This document shows, one piece after another, positions 9,357 through 18,407 of a stretch of 64,000 nt of DNA. How positions within the stretch are numbered: the stretch's first letter is position 1; each line of letters begins with the position of its first letter. This stretch comes from Lacimicrobium alkaliphilum (GTDB lineage Bacteria > Pseudomonadota > Gammaproteobacteria > Enterobacterales > Alteromonadaceae). The stretch lies in NCBI RefSeq assembly GCF_002591895.1, contig NZ_NISX01000012.1:1-64000 (forward strand), read 5' to 3'. Under the pieces are notes generated by a model. It was not told where the DNA came from. It made no database searches and saw only the letters and a list, made by a program, of their open reading frames with translations. Position numbers and translations under genes: made by a program.

Positions 9357-11307
9357 TTTTTTATTACTTCGCCCCGAAGGTAAATGTCAGCAAAGCTGTG
9401 AGCGCTTTGCCGCTGCCGGTATTCCGGTTGTTGGTCTGCCCCTTTTGCGTATCGAACCTCAGGCTGAACAGCTTGAGCAACTGACAGAGACGTTGTTATC
9501 ACTGCCAGCCCAAAGCAAGGTGATATTTACCAGTACCTCTGCGGCCAACCTGGCGCTGGAGGCCATGGCGGATAAAACCTGGCCGTCACAGTTAAGCTAT
9601 TTCGCGGTTGGCAACAGCAGCGCTGAAATCATCCGCCAAGCCGGGCTGGCGGTACAGGTGCCAGAGCAGCAGGATTCCGAAGGCTTGCTGGCATTGGCGG
9701 AATTGCAGGCTGTTAACGGCCTGCCGGTGTTACTGGTAAAAGGTGAAGGAGGCCGGGAGTTGCTGGCCGAAAGCCTGGCAGAACGCGGCGCTGTGCTAAC
9801 GCCTTTGAGTATCTACCGGCGTCAGCGGGTTGAGCAGCCAAAGCCGACTCAGCAATGGAAACCAGAACAGATTCAATGCATTATTACTACCAGTGGTGAA
9901 CTGATGGATGCGGCGTTTTCGCAGTTTGATCGCGACTGGCTTAAAACGCTGCCCTGGATCCTGGTCAGTGACAGGCTGATACAACAGGCCACAGAGCGCG
10001 GTATTACGCAGGTTATCCGCAGTGAAAATGCCAGTGACGATGCGCTGATTAACACTGCCCGGCACTTTATGGAGCAACAATCTATGGCTGAGCCAGATAA
10101 ACATTCAAGTTCAAAAGCAGCGCAACATAGTGCAAAACCCGAACCTGAAAAGGCGCGGGATAACAGCTCTGCTGTGACCTCTGCTTCCTCAGGTTCGCCC
10201 AAAAATAACAAAACAGAGAATAAGCCCGCTACCAAAGCTGCAGACAAAGACCCGAAACCTGGCCGTACTGGTTTTCTGTGGCTGGTGGCAATACTGAATC
10301 TGTTAATGGTGCTGTTGCTCGCTGCAGCCGGTTACTGGGGCTGGCAGCAATTCCGGTTCACCCAACAGGCTGAAGACAGTGGTCTGGAGCAACTGGCGGC
10401 TGATGAGCAACGTCAGCGTCAGCAGCTGACGCAACAGCTCAGTGAGCAACTGGACAGCGCGGAACGGACGCGGCAACAGGATATGCAAAGCCAGCAACAG
10501 GCATTGCAACAGCGTCTGGCGGAATTTGAACAACAACTCAGTGCTAACCAGCAACAGTTGCAGCAGGTCAAAGGCCGTCGTCCTAATGACTGGTTGCTGG
10601 CTGAGGCCGCCTATCTGGTGCGTATGGCGGGTCGTAAGCTGTGGCTGGAAAAAGACGTGCAAACCGCCACCTTGTTGCTTGAGTCTGCCGATACGCGGCT
10701 TGAAGATCTCAGTGATCCCAGCCTGTTGCCGGTTCGCCAGGTATTGAGCGATGATATTCAGCAACTTCGCCAGATCAACCCGCAACCCCTGACTAAACTG
10801 GCGTTGCAACTGGGCGCTCTGGCCAGTCAGGTGGATGCGTTGCCACTGGATATGGTGGTGTTGCCCGATGCGGAAGAACAACAGGTGCAGGAGGAATTAT
10901 CCGATTCGGTGTCAGACTGGCGTATGAATTTAAAGCGCAGCTGGCAGGGCATAGTCGATGATTTTATTACCGTTCGCCGGCGCACCGAGCAAACCAAACC
11001 CTTGCTTAGCGACAAACAGCAGTGGCTGGTGCGCGAGCAACTGCGTTTGTATCTGCTGCAGGCGCAACATCTGGTATTAAGAGAGCAGGCAGAGCTGTAT
11101 CAGTCATTTCTGAGCGAAGCACAAAGCTTACTGGAGATGTATTTTGCGCCCCAGGCTCCGGCGGTGGCGGGATTCAGCAGCTCTCTGGCCGAGTTACAGC
11201 AAACCGAACTCCGTCGTGATTATCCGCAGCAACTGCAATCTGCAGCGGCACTGGAAGATATCCTGCAGCAGCGCCTGAGTTCACAATATCAGGGTGAACA
11301 GCCATGA
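9349..11307 (+). CDS. hemD-hemX: Fused uroporphyrinogen-III synthase HemD / membrane protein HemX
   Basis: One 652-residue frame covers two genes that are separate in E. coli. Residues 1-245 are HemD, which cyclises hydroxymethylbilane to uroporphyrinogen III ([23 protein letters not shown]). Residues about 246-652 are HemX: a low-complexity linker rich in Ser, Lys and Ala, one membrane segment at about 305-327, a Gln-rich coiled coil (about 345-405) and the conserved [21 protein letters not shown] core. The former HemX start is still visible as Met in EQQSMAEP (ATG at 10084). Its last four bases overlap hemY. Such fusions are known in Alteromonadales. Confidence 0.93.
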   Translation: MSDFLLLRPEGKCQQSCERFAAAGIPVVGLPLLRIEPQAEQLEQLTETLLSLPAQSKVIFTSTSAANLALEAMADKTWPSQLSYFAVGNSSAEIIRQAGLAVQVPEQQDSEGLLALAELQAVNGLPVLLVKGEGGRELLAESLAERGAVLTPLSIYRRQRVEQPKPTQQWKPEQIQCIITTSGELMDAAFSQFDRDWLKTLPWILVSDRLIQQATERGITQVIRSENASDDALINTARHFMEQQSMAEPDKHSSSKAAQHSAKPEPEKARDNSSAVTSASSGSPKNNKTENKPATKAADKDPKPGRTGFLWLVAILNLLMVLLLAAAGYWGWQQFRFTQQAEDSGLEQLAADEQRQRQQLTQQLSEQLDSAERTRQQDMQSQQQALQQRLAEFEQQLSANQQQLQQVKGRRPNDWLLAEAAYLVRMAGRKLWLEKDVQTATLLLESADTRLEDLSDPSLLPVRQVLSDDIQQLRQINPQPLTKLALQLGALASQVDALPLDMVVLPDAEEQQVQEELSDSVSDWRMNLKRSWQGIVDDFITVRRRTEQTKPLLSDKQQWLVREQLRLYLLQAQHLVLREQAELYQSFLSEAQSLLEMYFAPQAPAVAGFSSSLAELQQTELRRDYPQQLQSAAALEDILQQRLSSQYQGEQP

Positions 11308-12485
11308 TCCGCCTGTTTATTATCCTGGCTATTTTGCTGGCAGGGCTGATTGCCGGGCCATATCTCATAGGCCAGAAAGGTTATGTGCTGATTGCGCTGG
11401 GTCACTGGACAGTGGAAATGAGCGTGATTTCTTTAGGGCTGATGCTGATCGGCGCAATCCTGGCCTTTTTGCTGCTGGAATGGCTGATAAAGCGGATACT
11501 GACCCTGGCGACCGGCTCAAGGCAATGGCTGGGTAACTGGGGGGAGCGGCGTCGGCGTAAAGCCTTCAGTGAGGGCCTGATCGCGCTGGAAGAAAACAAT
11601 CTGGCCGAGGCCGAAAAGCAACTGGCCCGGGTCGACAGCGATCGCTTTTCCGGTCTGAATTTATTGCTGGCGGCACAGGTAGCACTGCGTTTCGGGCAGG
11701 CGGACAAGGCGAGAGAAAAATGGACTCAGGCACTGGATTATCCTTCCTGTGTATTAGCGGCGCGACTGCATTTAAGTGAACTGGCGCTGGCGCAGCACAA
11801 TCCTGCTCAGGCACTGGCCCTGCTCGGTGAGCTGGATGATAAACAGCAGCACCATCCGCAGGTGGCGGCAGTATGGGCAAGGGCACTGGCGGCATCGGGT
11901 AAATGGCGGGTATTGCAGGAGAAGCTGGCTAACTGGAAAAAAGTGCTGGGCAAAGACGCGTATCAGCAATGGATGTACAGCGCGGCGCAGGGCATTCTTG
12001 CCGAAGTGGCCAGTAAAGAAGGGGCCAATCAGCTGAAGATTTACTGGCAGCAACTGCCCCGCATACAGCGCCAGAACCCTGCCTATCAGGCGGCTTATAT
12101 TCAACAACTGCTGGCGCAACGTATGGATAGCGATGCCGAGCAATTGCTGGTGGACTGGCAGAAAAAAGGCCCCCATGCCTTATTGTTACCCTTGTTTCGG
12201 GAGTTGAAACTTCCCAATCCGGTTAAGGCAGTCAGGGCATTGGAAGGCTGGCTGAAAACCGATGAAAAGAATGCTGAACTGCTCTCTGTGCTGGGACAAT
12301 TGTCGGCTCATGCCGGGGATCTGCCGCTGGCTGAGAAGGCTCTGACTAAGGCATTACATCTGCGCCCGGATCATAAAGAAAGTCAGCAGGACAGATTGCG
12401 TCTGGCTCGGGTTAAGGAACTGCAGCAGGATGATAAACAGGCGCTTAGTCTGTATAAGAAGAGCCTTGCAGTTAGAGAGGGGTGA
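11304..12485 (+). CDS. hemY: HemY, heme-biosynthesis-associated TPR membrane protein
   Basis: A 393-residue inner-membrane protein with two N-terminal membrane segments (about 3-22 and 38-62), then TPR-like helical repeats to the end. The family motif NWGERRRRKAF follows the second segment. It starts with ATGA overlapping hemD-hemX. This HemY is the proteobacterial TPR protein of unclear role in late heme synthesis, not the protoporphyrinogen oxidase of Gram-positive bacteria. Confidence 0.93.
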   Translation: MIRLFIILAILLAGLIAGPYLIGQKGYVLIALGHWTVEMSVISLGLMLIGAILAFLLLEWLIKRILTLATGSRQWLGNWGERRRRKAFSEGLIALEENNLAEAEKQLARVDSDRFSGLNLLLAAQVALRFGQADKAREKWTQALDYPSCVLAARLHLSELALAQHNPAQALALLGELDDKQQHHPQVAAVWARALAASGKWRVLQEKLANWKKVLGKDAYQQWMYSAAQGILAEVASKEGANQLKIYWQQLPRIQRQNPAYQAAYIQQLLAQRMDSDAEQLLVDWQKKGPHALLLPLFRELKLPNPVKAVRALEGWLKTDEKNAELLSVLGQLSAHAGDLPLAEKALTKALHLRPDHKESQQDRLRLARVKELQQDDKQALSLYKKSLAVREG

Positions 12486-12493
12486 GGAAGAGC

Positions 12494-13119
12494 CAGTCTC
12501 TCGCAGAGGCGCAAAGTCGCAGGGTAAAAAAGGACTTTCCTCAGCGGGCTCTGCGCCTCTGCGAGATAAAAATCAGTTAGTGTAGCCCGGCAACCTTTGA
12601 ATTTACCAATGTGCTTACCGGCAATATCCCAGTGTCAAAGGTGCTGGATATACCCGGATGCAGCGCAGCGGGATCCGGGAAGCTGTGGCTCAGTGGTTAT
12701 ATTGAATCTCGCAAAGGCGCAAAGTCGCAAAGTCGCAGGGTAAATCTAAAGGGGCTTTCCTCAGCGGGCCCTGCGCCTCTGCGAGATAAAAAGCAGTTGG
12801 TGTAGCCCGGCAACCTTTGAATTTACCAATGTGCTTACCGGCAATATCCCAGTGTCAAAGGTGCTGGATATACCCGGATGCAGCGCAGCGGAATCCGGGA
12901 AGCTGTGGCTCAGTGGTTATATTGAATCTCGCAAAGGCGCAAAGTCGCAAAGTCGCAGGGTAAATCTAAAGGGGCTTTCCTCAGCGGGCCCTGCGCCTCT
13001 GCGAGATAAAAAGCAGTTGGTGTAGCCCGGCAACCTTTGAATTTACCAATGTGCTTACCGGCAATATCCCAGTGTCAAAGGTGCTGGATATACCCGGATG
13101 CAGCGCAGCGGAATCCGGG
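12494..13119. repeat. Tandem array of a 220-bp unit (about 2.85 copies)
   Basis: Full units start at 12581 and 12801, and a third, cut after 99 bases, starts at 13021. A partial left unit covers 12494-12580. The two full units differ at only one base that I can find (12671 g versus 12891 a), so the duplication is recent. Each unit joins a REP-like part (ending in a CCCGGAT...ATCCGGG hairpin) to a palindromic part built from TCTCGCAGAGGCGC / GCGCCTCTGCGAGA. The 64-residue open frames inside are by-products of the repeat. Confidence 0.92.
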
Positions 13120-13179
13120 GCTTCCCGCAATCCGCTTCTCTCCTTAACGGGCTACGCGCAAGGTGTCCGGGGTCTGCGG

Positions 13180-14541
13180 TTATTTCCCGTTTTCATCATC
13201 TTCCAGCCAGCGATACAGTGTCCGGCGGGTGATCCCCAGTATTTGTGCCGCCTTTTGTTTGTTGCCGCCGGTATGCTCAAGCACCTGAGCAACATATTGT
13301 TGCTGCATGTGTTGCAGGCTGGGCCAGCTTTGGCGCTGACTCTCACTGATGACCGAGGGCTCAGCGGGTGCTGATTGACGGATCCGTTCAGGCAGATCGG
13401 CCAGCCCAATATAATTATCCTGGCAGAAGGTATAGGCTCGCTCTATGGCATTTTGTAGTTCTCTGACATTTCCGGCAAAGGGATACTGATACAGGCAGTC
13501 CAGTGCTTCGGGGGCAATGCCCCGCACCTGCTTAGGCTGAGACAGCCTGAGTTGCTGTAAAAAATGCTCGGCCAGCAGTTCCAAATCCTCGCCACGCTCA
13601 CGCAGTGGTGGCACTTTGATGGTAAAGGTTTCCAGGCGGTAGAACAGGTCGGCACGAAAGGCGCCATCGGTGACCCGCTGCTCGAGATCCTGATGAGTGG
13701 CGGCGAGAATACGCACATCCACAGGTTCTTCCTTATCACTGCCAACAGGGCGCATGGTGCCTTCCTGCAATACCCTCAGTAATTTGGCTTGTAAAGACAC
13801 CGGCATCTCGCCGATTTCATCCAGCAGAAGGCTGCCGCCTTGTGCTTCTTTAAGCAAACCGGCCCTGGCCAGTCTGGCCCCGGTAAAAGCACCGGCGGCA
13901 TGGCCAAAGAACTCGCTTTCCATTAACTCGGCAGGGATCCCGGCACAGTTAATAGCCAGAAAGGGTTTATCCTGACGGGGGCTCGCCTGATGCACGGCCT
14001 TGGCGACCAGCTCCTTGCCGGTGCCGCTTTCGCCGAGGATCAGTACGCCGCCATCGGCGGGGGCAATATGTTCAATCTGATGGCACAACTGGCGCATACT
14101 GCGGCTTTTCCCCACCAGACCATAGGTTTGAGCCTGTTGCTGTTGGCGATACTGGTTCACTTCCAGATACAGCGCCCGGTGTTCCAGCAGACGTTTAACG
14201 TTTAACAGCAGGTGCTCAAGATCCAGCGGTTTGGTAATAAAGTCATCGGCACCCTGTTTGAGGGCAGAGACGGCTTCGTTCACCGAGGCAAAGGCGGTGA
14301 TCAGCAATACCGCCGGGGCCGGATCCCAGGCCTTGAGTTTGGGCAGCAGTTGCATGCCACTGATCCCCGGCAGACGAATGTCGCTGATCACCAGATCCGG
14401 CTTATCCTCAATATGATGTTGTAAGGCGAGCTCGGCAGACTCAAAGGCATTCACCTGATAACCGCAACTCTCCAGTTCTTCCTGGAGTAATTCGCGCAAT
14501 CCGGGATCGTCTTCTACAACGGTAACCTGACTAAGATTCAT
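13180..14541 (-). CDS. Sigma-54-dependent response regulator (REC-AAA-Fis HTH)
   Basis: A 453-residue NtrC-family activator. The receiver domain (about 1-120) has its phosphate acceptor at Asp54 (VISDIRLPG). The AAA+ domain (about 145-375) has Walker A GESGTGKE, the sigma-54 contact loop GAFTGA and the Walker B region GSLLLDEIGEMP. The C-terminus is a Fis-type helix-turn-helix (GNKQKAAQILGITRRTLYRWL). The ATG at 14541 overlaps the end of the kinase gene by 11 bases, so it is the kinase's partner. The open frame reaches 14649, but that part lies inside the kinase gene. The only -24/-12 promoter I found nearby is in front of the DUF4168 gene at 16146-16161. Confidence 0.93.
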   Translation of the reverse strand: MNLSQVTVVEDDPGLRELLQEELESCGYQVNAFESAELALQHHIEDKPDLVISDIRLPGISGMQLLPKLKAWDPAPAVLLITAFASVNEAVSALKQGADDFITKPLDLEHLLLNVKRLLEHRALYLEVNQYRQQQQAQTYGLVGKSRSMRQLCHQIEHIAPADGGVLILGESGTGKELVAKAVHQASPRQDKPFLAINCAGIPAELMESEFFGHAAGAFTGARLARAGLLKEAQGGSLLLDEIGEMPVSLQAKLLRVLQEGTMRPVGSDKEEPVDVRILAATHQDLEQRVTDGAFRADLFYRLETFTIKVPPLRERGEDLELLAEHFLQQLRLSQPKQVRGIAPEALDCLYQYPFAGNVRELQNAIERAYTFCQDNYIGLADLPERIRQSAPAEPSVISESQRQSWPSLQHMQQQYVAQVLEHTGGNKQKAAQILGITRRTLYRWLEDDENGK

Positions 14542-16027
14542 GTTCTGAATGTTCCGGCAATGGGAGTCTGACTGTAACCCGGCAACCGCCATTTTTACGG
14601 TTTCCCAGGCTAAGTTCTCCGCGGTGGTCTTTGATAATATGAGCAGCAATCGTCAGCCCCAGTCCGGTGCCTTCTCCCTGATTTTTAGTGGTATAAAAGG
14701 GGCTGAGTAATTTTTCGCTCTGCTGTGGGGTGGCAAGTCCCGGCCCGTCATCTTCTATATGGATCAGCAAAGATTCCGCAACCTGATGCCAGTGAATGGT
14801 CACTGCATTTTGTGCCGCCTGCACTGCATTGCGCAGGATATTGATCAGCGCCAGCTCCAGGCGCTGAGGATCGCCAATGAGCATCTGTGCCGACGAAGAT
14901 GTGATATCTATTTTGCAGCTGTCGATCAGCATTTCATAACCGAGGTTTTCCACCGCCTGGTTTACCAGGTCCGTAATATCAAACTTTTCGGTCTGCACCT
15001 GTTGATGGCGGCTGAAATCCAACAGTTGTTGCACCATTCGGGTCAAACGTTTTACCTGGCCTCTGACCGCCGCAAGCTGACGCAGACTGTCGGCATCGTC
15101 GGTCTGACGGCTCAGGCGCTGTGCGCGGCCATCAATTACTGTTAACGGGGCGCCCAGTTCATGGGCCACACCGCGGGCCACCTGGCCAATGGCCGCCATC
15201 TTCTCTTTCTCTTTAAGTTGCTCCTGTAAAAGATACTCCTGGTGTCGGTGGGCGCTGATCTCGGCTTCGGCAGCAGTAATACTATCGAGCATCTGATTTA
15301 ATCCGTTTATCAGTTCACGTATTTCTCTGGGGCCGGACTCGGTGGCTCTGTGCTTGTGATCCCCCTGTGCCACACGGCGCATGCTGCTGACCAGTTGACT
15401 GACATAGCGACCGATAGCGCGATGGTGGCCGAGAAACAGGATCCCCAGCGTCACCAGCACCAGGCCAGCCCAGCTTAGCCAGGCAAGGCGGGCGAGTTTG
15501 TCGAATGAGCGCTCAAAATCGCTGGCACGGCGAGTGATCTGTAGCAGCCCGCTGACCTCACCATGGCGGTCGGTGATGGGCAAAAAATAAGAATAAACAT
15601 CCCGCCCTTCAACAGAACGGTAGCCATCCTGTTGCTCGCCGGTTTGTACCACCAGCTCGGCCATATTGCTGCGGCTGAGATCTTTTTCTGTGACGCCGGA
15701 AAAGGTTACCAGCTTACCCTCTTTATCGAACACAGAGGCACCATAGACACGGCCGATACTGAATACTGACTCAAGGTTTGATTGCAGGGCAGTGAGATCA
15801 TTTTTGGCTAGCGCTTCACTTACCGGCAGGCGGATAGCGCGACCTACCAGTTCCAGATCGCTGCGCAATTTCTCATTGGCCATCTGTTTGACAAACGCCA
15901 GTCCAAACCAGGTCACCAGAGCGTAAATGATCACCATGGGTAGTACCAGATATAGCGTCAGCAGAGGTTGCAGCCCCATGGCCTTGAGTTTGTGTATACT
16001 GCGTGAAAATATGTTCAAATTTGTCAC
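14531..16027 (-). CDS. Sensor histidine kinase of the sigma-54 two-component pair
   Basis: A membrane kinase of about 498 residues with a first membrane segment near the N-terminus, a periplasmic sensor region of about 140 residues, a second membrane segment, a HAMP linker, HisKA (H-box GVAHELGAPLTVIDGRAQRL) and HATPase (DDGPGL, GTGLGL). Start choice is uncertain: GTG at 16027 has GGAAAGG seven bases upstream, while an ATG at 16045 and a GTG at 16060 lack a site. The H-box places it near NtrB/NtrY-type kinases. It overlaps its response regulator by 11 bases. The ligand is unknown. Confidence 0.9.
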   Translation of the reverse strand: MTNLNIFSRSIHKLKAMGLQPLLTLYLVLPMVIIYALVTWFGLAFVKQMANEKLRSDLELVGRAIRLPVSEALAKNDLTALQSNLESVFSIGRVYGASVFDKEGKLVTFSGVTEKDLSRSNMAELVVQTGEQQDGYRSVEGRDVYSYFLPITDRHGEVSGLLQITRRASDFERSFDKLARLAWLSWAGLVLVTLGILFLGHHRAIGRYVSQLVSSMRRVAQGDHKHRATESGPREIRELINGLNQMLDSITAAEAEISAHRHQEYLLQEQLKEKEKMAAIGQVARGVAHELGAPLTVIDGRAQRLSRQTDDADSLRQLAAVRGQVKRLTRMVQQLLDFSRHQQVQTEKFDITDLVNQAVENLGYEMLIDSCKIDITSSSAQMLIGDPQRLELALINILRNAVQAAQNAVTIHWHQVAESLLIHIEDDGPGLATPQQSEKLLSPFYTTKNQGEGTGLGLTIAAHIIKDHRGELSLGNRKNGGCRVTVRLPLPEHSEHES

Positions 16028-16048
16028 ACCGCGACACCTTTCCATGTC
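16022..16048. promoter_or_regulatory. Candidate enhancer sites for the sigma-54 activator
   Basis: Two overlapping imperfect palindromes, TGTCACACCGCGACA (16022-16036) and GACACCTTTCCATGTC (16033-16048), lie about 125-150 bases before the inferred start point of the DUF4168 transcript. That is the usual distance for an activator with a Fis-type HTH. They also cover the start of the kinase gene. This is inference from spacing and symmetry only. Confidence 0.3.
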
Positions 16049-16145
16049 AAAAGGATACACTATTAATTGGGGGATTGCAGGATGCCGGTCACATGAGATT
16101 TATATAATTATTATAAAACAATGAGTTAAGTCTCTACTGCGAAAC

Positions 16146-16161
16146 TGGCACGACCTTCGCT
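16146..16161 (+). promoter_or_regulatory. Sigma-54 (-24/-12) promoter of the DUF4168 gene
   Basis: TGGCACGACCTTCGCT matches the consensus TGGCACG-N4-TTGCW at every informative position except one (TCGC for TTGC), with the essential GG and GC ten bases apart. It points toward the DUF4168 gene, giving a start near 16172 and a leader of about 58 bases. The divergent neighbour encodes a sigma-54 activator, which supports the call. Confidence 0.75.
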
Positions 16162-16229
16162 TTATTTGGGATGAAATGTCGTAAATCGAATTGGCAGATT
16201 TTTGCCAGCAAATAACAGGAGACTTACCT

Positions 16230-16601
16230 ATGCGTAAATTAATGATTGCTGCTTCTACCAGTATTGCATTGATGGGCTTTACCACAGGTGCTGTAGCACA
16301 GGATGCACCGGTACCTCAGCAACAGCAGGCGCAACCTCAGGAACGCGTATCGGATGGCAAGTTGCAGCAAGTGGTAGATGCTATGAGTGAAGTGCGCGCC
16401 ATCAGTGGCAAGTATGCCGAAGCTTTCCAGAACGCCGAGGATCAAACCAAGGCACAGGAAATTCAGCAAAAGGCTCAGCAGGAAATGATTAATGCAGTTT
16501 CTGAATCAGGCTTGTCTACTGACGAGTACAACACTATTGTTCAGCGTCTGCAGACCGACGAGCAGTTGCGAGAGCGTATGAACGAACTTGCCGGTGAGTA
16601 A
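16230..16601 (+). CDS. DUF4168 domain protein, exported
   Basis: A 123-residue protein with a signal peptide (about 1-23, ending AVAQ), a Pro/Gln-rich linker and one helical DUF4168 domain (VSDGKLQQVVDAMSEVRAI to the end). The family's function is unknown; members are small secreted or periplasmic proteins. AGGAG stands seven bases before the ATG at 16230, and the frame upstream to 16191 has no support. It is divergent from the two-component pair, has a sigma-54 promoter and ends in a strong terminator, so it is probably the main target of that system. Confidence 0.85.
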   Translation: MRKLMIAASTSIALMGFTTGAVAQDAPVPQQQQAQPQERVSDGKLQQVVDAMSEVRAISGKYAEAFQNAEDQTKAQEIQQKAQQEMINAVSESGLSTDEYNTIVQRLQTDEQLRERMNELAGE

Positions 16602-16621
16602 TCTGGCCGGTTGAATGGTAA

Positions 16622-16655
16622 AAAAGGGGAAGCTTTTTAGCTTCCCTTTTTTATT
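16622..16655 (+). terminator. Rho-independent terminator after the DUF4168 gene
   Basis: GGGAAGCT-TTTT-AGCTTCCC hairpin followed by a T-rich run (CTTTTTTATTT), 20 bases after the stop codon. Confidence 0.9.
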
Positions 16656-17171
16656 TCGGGCATCCAGCTCTTCCGCCGTCCCAGGCGGTCGTATGCCGGA
16701 GTTGCGGGGAGTATTCTCCGGCGATACGGTAATGCACTTCAGTTAGGGATATGTGGCGTTTGTAAGTTGAGCTAAACGAGACATTGACCTCCCTGTCTTT
16801 GATGTCTTTCGGTTAGTACGTCATAAATGCAGGGACAGCCAGGCTATCAGCTTTGCCGGCCTTTGAAGAGGTATAAAAATGCCAGTCAGCTTAGCTGACT
16901 GGCATTAGACCTTGTGGCCGATACTTATCGCGGGCATTAAGGATTGTAACGCTTATTCGTTTACGCTCTGTGAGCGGTTAACGTATGATAGCCTGCTCTC
17001 GGAGAATTTATGCAGGCATCTCAGCCACAAACTCTCAACCCGGATTCCCGGGTTACGCGCGAGGTGAGAGTACAATTGTCTGATTTGGATGGCGTAATGA
17101 AAAAATCCGTGGTCATCCTGTTGGTGATGAGGCATTTTTTCATATAACCAGACGAATCAAGGAGATGCGCT
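16656..17171. other. Intergenic region with one strong hairpin
   Basis: About 515 bases in which I see no convincing gene; short open frames lack ribosome sites. A perfect 13-bp inverted repeat sits at 16879-16905. A GC-rich part at about 16675-16730 can also fold. The region could hide a small RNA or be decayed sequence; I cannot decide. Confidence 0.4.
16879..16905 (-). terminator. Perfect 13-bp hairpin, possible leftward terminator
   Basis: ATGCCAGTCAGCT-T-AGCTGACTGGCAT is perfectly self-complementary around one base. On the minus strand it is followed by TTTTTATACC, which fits an intrinsic terminator, but no leftward gene stands in front of it. An unannotated small RNA or a relic would explain it. 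Confidence 0.45.
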
Positions 17172-18383
17172 ATCGCTCGTGTGCCAACTGCCGAATCCAG
17201 GTTTAATTGGGTCATACTTTTACTGGCCTCAGTCACCGCTGTTACCCCGCTGGCAATCGATATGTATTTGCCGGCTTTTCTGGCGATCTCTGAAAGTCTG
17301 AATACCGAGATCTCTCTGGTCCAGGTTTCCCTGAGCTGTTATCTGGCGGGTTTTGCGTTGTCTATGCTGATCTTTGGTCCTATCGCCGATATTGTCGGCC
17401 GCCGACCTCTTGCGCTCTGGGGCCTGTGCCTGTTTATGCTGCTCAGTATCGCTATCGTGTTTGTGCGCCAGATAGAGTGGTTTCTGGTGCTGCGTACCAT
17501 GCAGGCCATGGCCGGGGGAGCGGCCGCAGTGGTGGTGCCGGGTATTGTGCGTCACTTATATGGCCAGAATACGGCTAAAGGCATGTCCTATGTGTCGATG
17601 ATTATGATGATAGCGCCATTGATTGCACCCAGTGTTGGCAGTCTGATCCTGCAATGGTTCGACTGGCGTGTGATCTTTGTGGTGCTGGCCTGTTATGCAC
17701 TATTGCTATGGCTGCCAGCTTTTCGTTGGTTACCGGAAGTCGCGACCCGTACTCAGCACGGTCCCTGGCTGAAACTGTTCTTCTCAGGCTATGTGACGGT
17801 GCTGGGTAACCGTGCAGCCCAGCCGCATATTGTCATTTCCATGCTGGTATCTTTTGCCTTTTTCGGCTATCTGACCGCAGTGCCTGTGGTGTACATGGAG
17901 GCGTTCGGTGTTTCCGAGCAATTGTTCGGTATTCTGTTTGCGTCCAATGTGGCGGCGTTAATGATGGTGAACTTTGTTAATACCCGGCTGGTGGTGCGCC
18001 ATGGCTCGGAGAAAATGCTTAGCATAGGTCTGGTGATGGGGTTGCTGGCCGCTGCCAGTCTGCTTACCGTAAACCTGCTTGGACTGGGGCTGGCCTACAC
18101 CGTGGTCAGTATTATTCCGTTGATTGGCTCGCTGGGCCTTATGGCAGTTAACGCTGACTCCCTGATCCTCATTCGTTTTCCCCATCATTCGGGTACGGCT
18201 ACTGCGGTAATCGGCAGTCTGCGCTTTGGCAGTGGTGCCCTGGTGGGGCCGGTACTGGCGTTAACCTACACCGGTACGGCGGTGCCCTTTGCCACGCTGA
18301 TGTTCTGTGCATTGGTGGTGGTGTTGCTGACCAAAGTCGTTACCCGTGGCAGAGCTGTCCCTGCCGAACAAGAGCAAAATTAG
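17172..18383 (+). CDS. MFS multidrug transporter, Bcr/CflA type
   Basis: A membrane protein of about 400 residues with 12 predicted segments, of the drug/proton antiporter DHA1 Bcr/CflA group. Family signs are PLAIDMYLPAF in the first segment and GPIADIVGRRPLAL (motif A) between segments 2 and 3. The first standard start in frame is GTG at 17181, but the ribosome site AAGGAG (17159-17164) is 16 bases away from it and seven bases from an in-frame ATC (17172-17174). I give the ATC as start because of that spacing; GTG 17181 is the conservative choice. Substrate is unknown. Confidence 0.85.
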   Translation: MARVPTAESRFNWVILLLASVTAVTPLAIDMYLPAFLAISESLNTEISLVQVSLSCYLAGFALSMLIFGPIADIVGRRPLALWGLCLFMLLSIAIVFVRQIEWFLVLRTMQAMAGGAAAVVVPGIVRHLYGQNTAKGMSYVSMIMMIAPLIAPSVGSLILQWFDWRVIFVVLACYALLLWLPAFRWLPEVATRTQHGPWLKLFFSGYVTVLGNRAAQPHIVISMLVSFAFFGYLTAVPVVYMEAFGVSEQLFGILFASNVAALMMVNFVNTRLVVRHGSEKMLSIGLVMGLLAAASLLTVNLLGLGLAYTVVSIIPLIGSLGLMAVNADSLILIRFPHHSGTATAVIGSLRFGSGALVGPVLALTYTGTAVPFATLMFCALVVVLLTKVVTRGRAVPAEQEQN

Positions 18384-18407
18384 CCAGGTTCTGATTACGT
18401 TAGCTAT

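Noticed and set aside
10303-10881. 192-residue leftward frame rich in Leu, Gln and His
   Set aside because: It is the antisense shadow of the Gln-rich coiled coil of HemX.
12611-13374. Three similar open frames starting MLTGNIPVSKVLDIPG
   Set aside because: They are translations of the 220-bp tandem repeat; no ribosome sites and the third changes sequence where the repeat ends.
16953-17236. Short leftward frames before the exporter gene
   Set aside because: No ribosome site or family match, and they overlap the exporter start.
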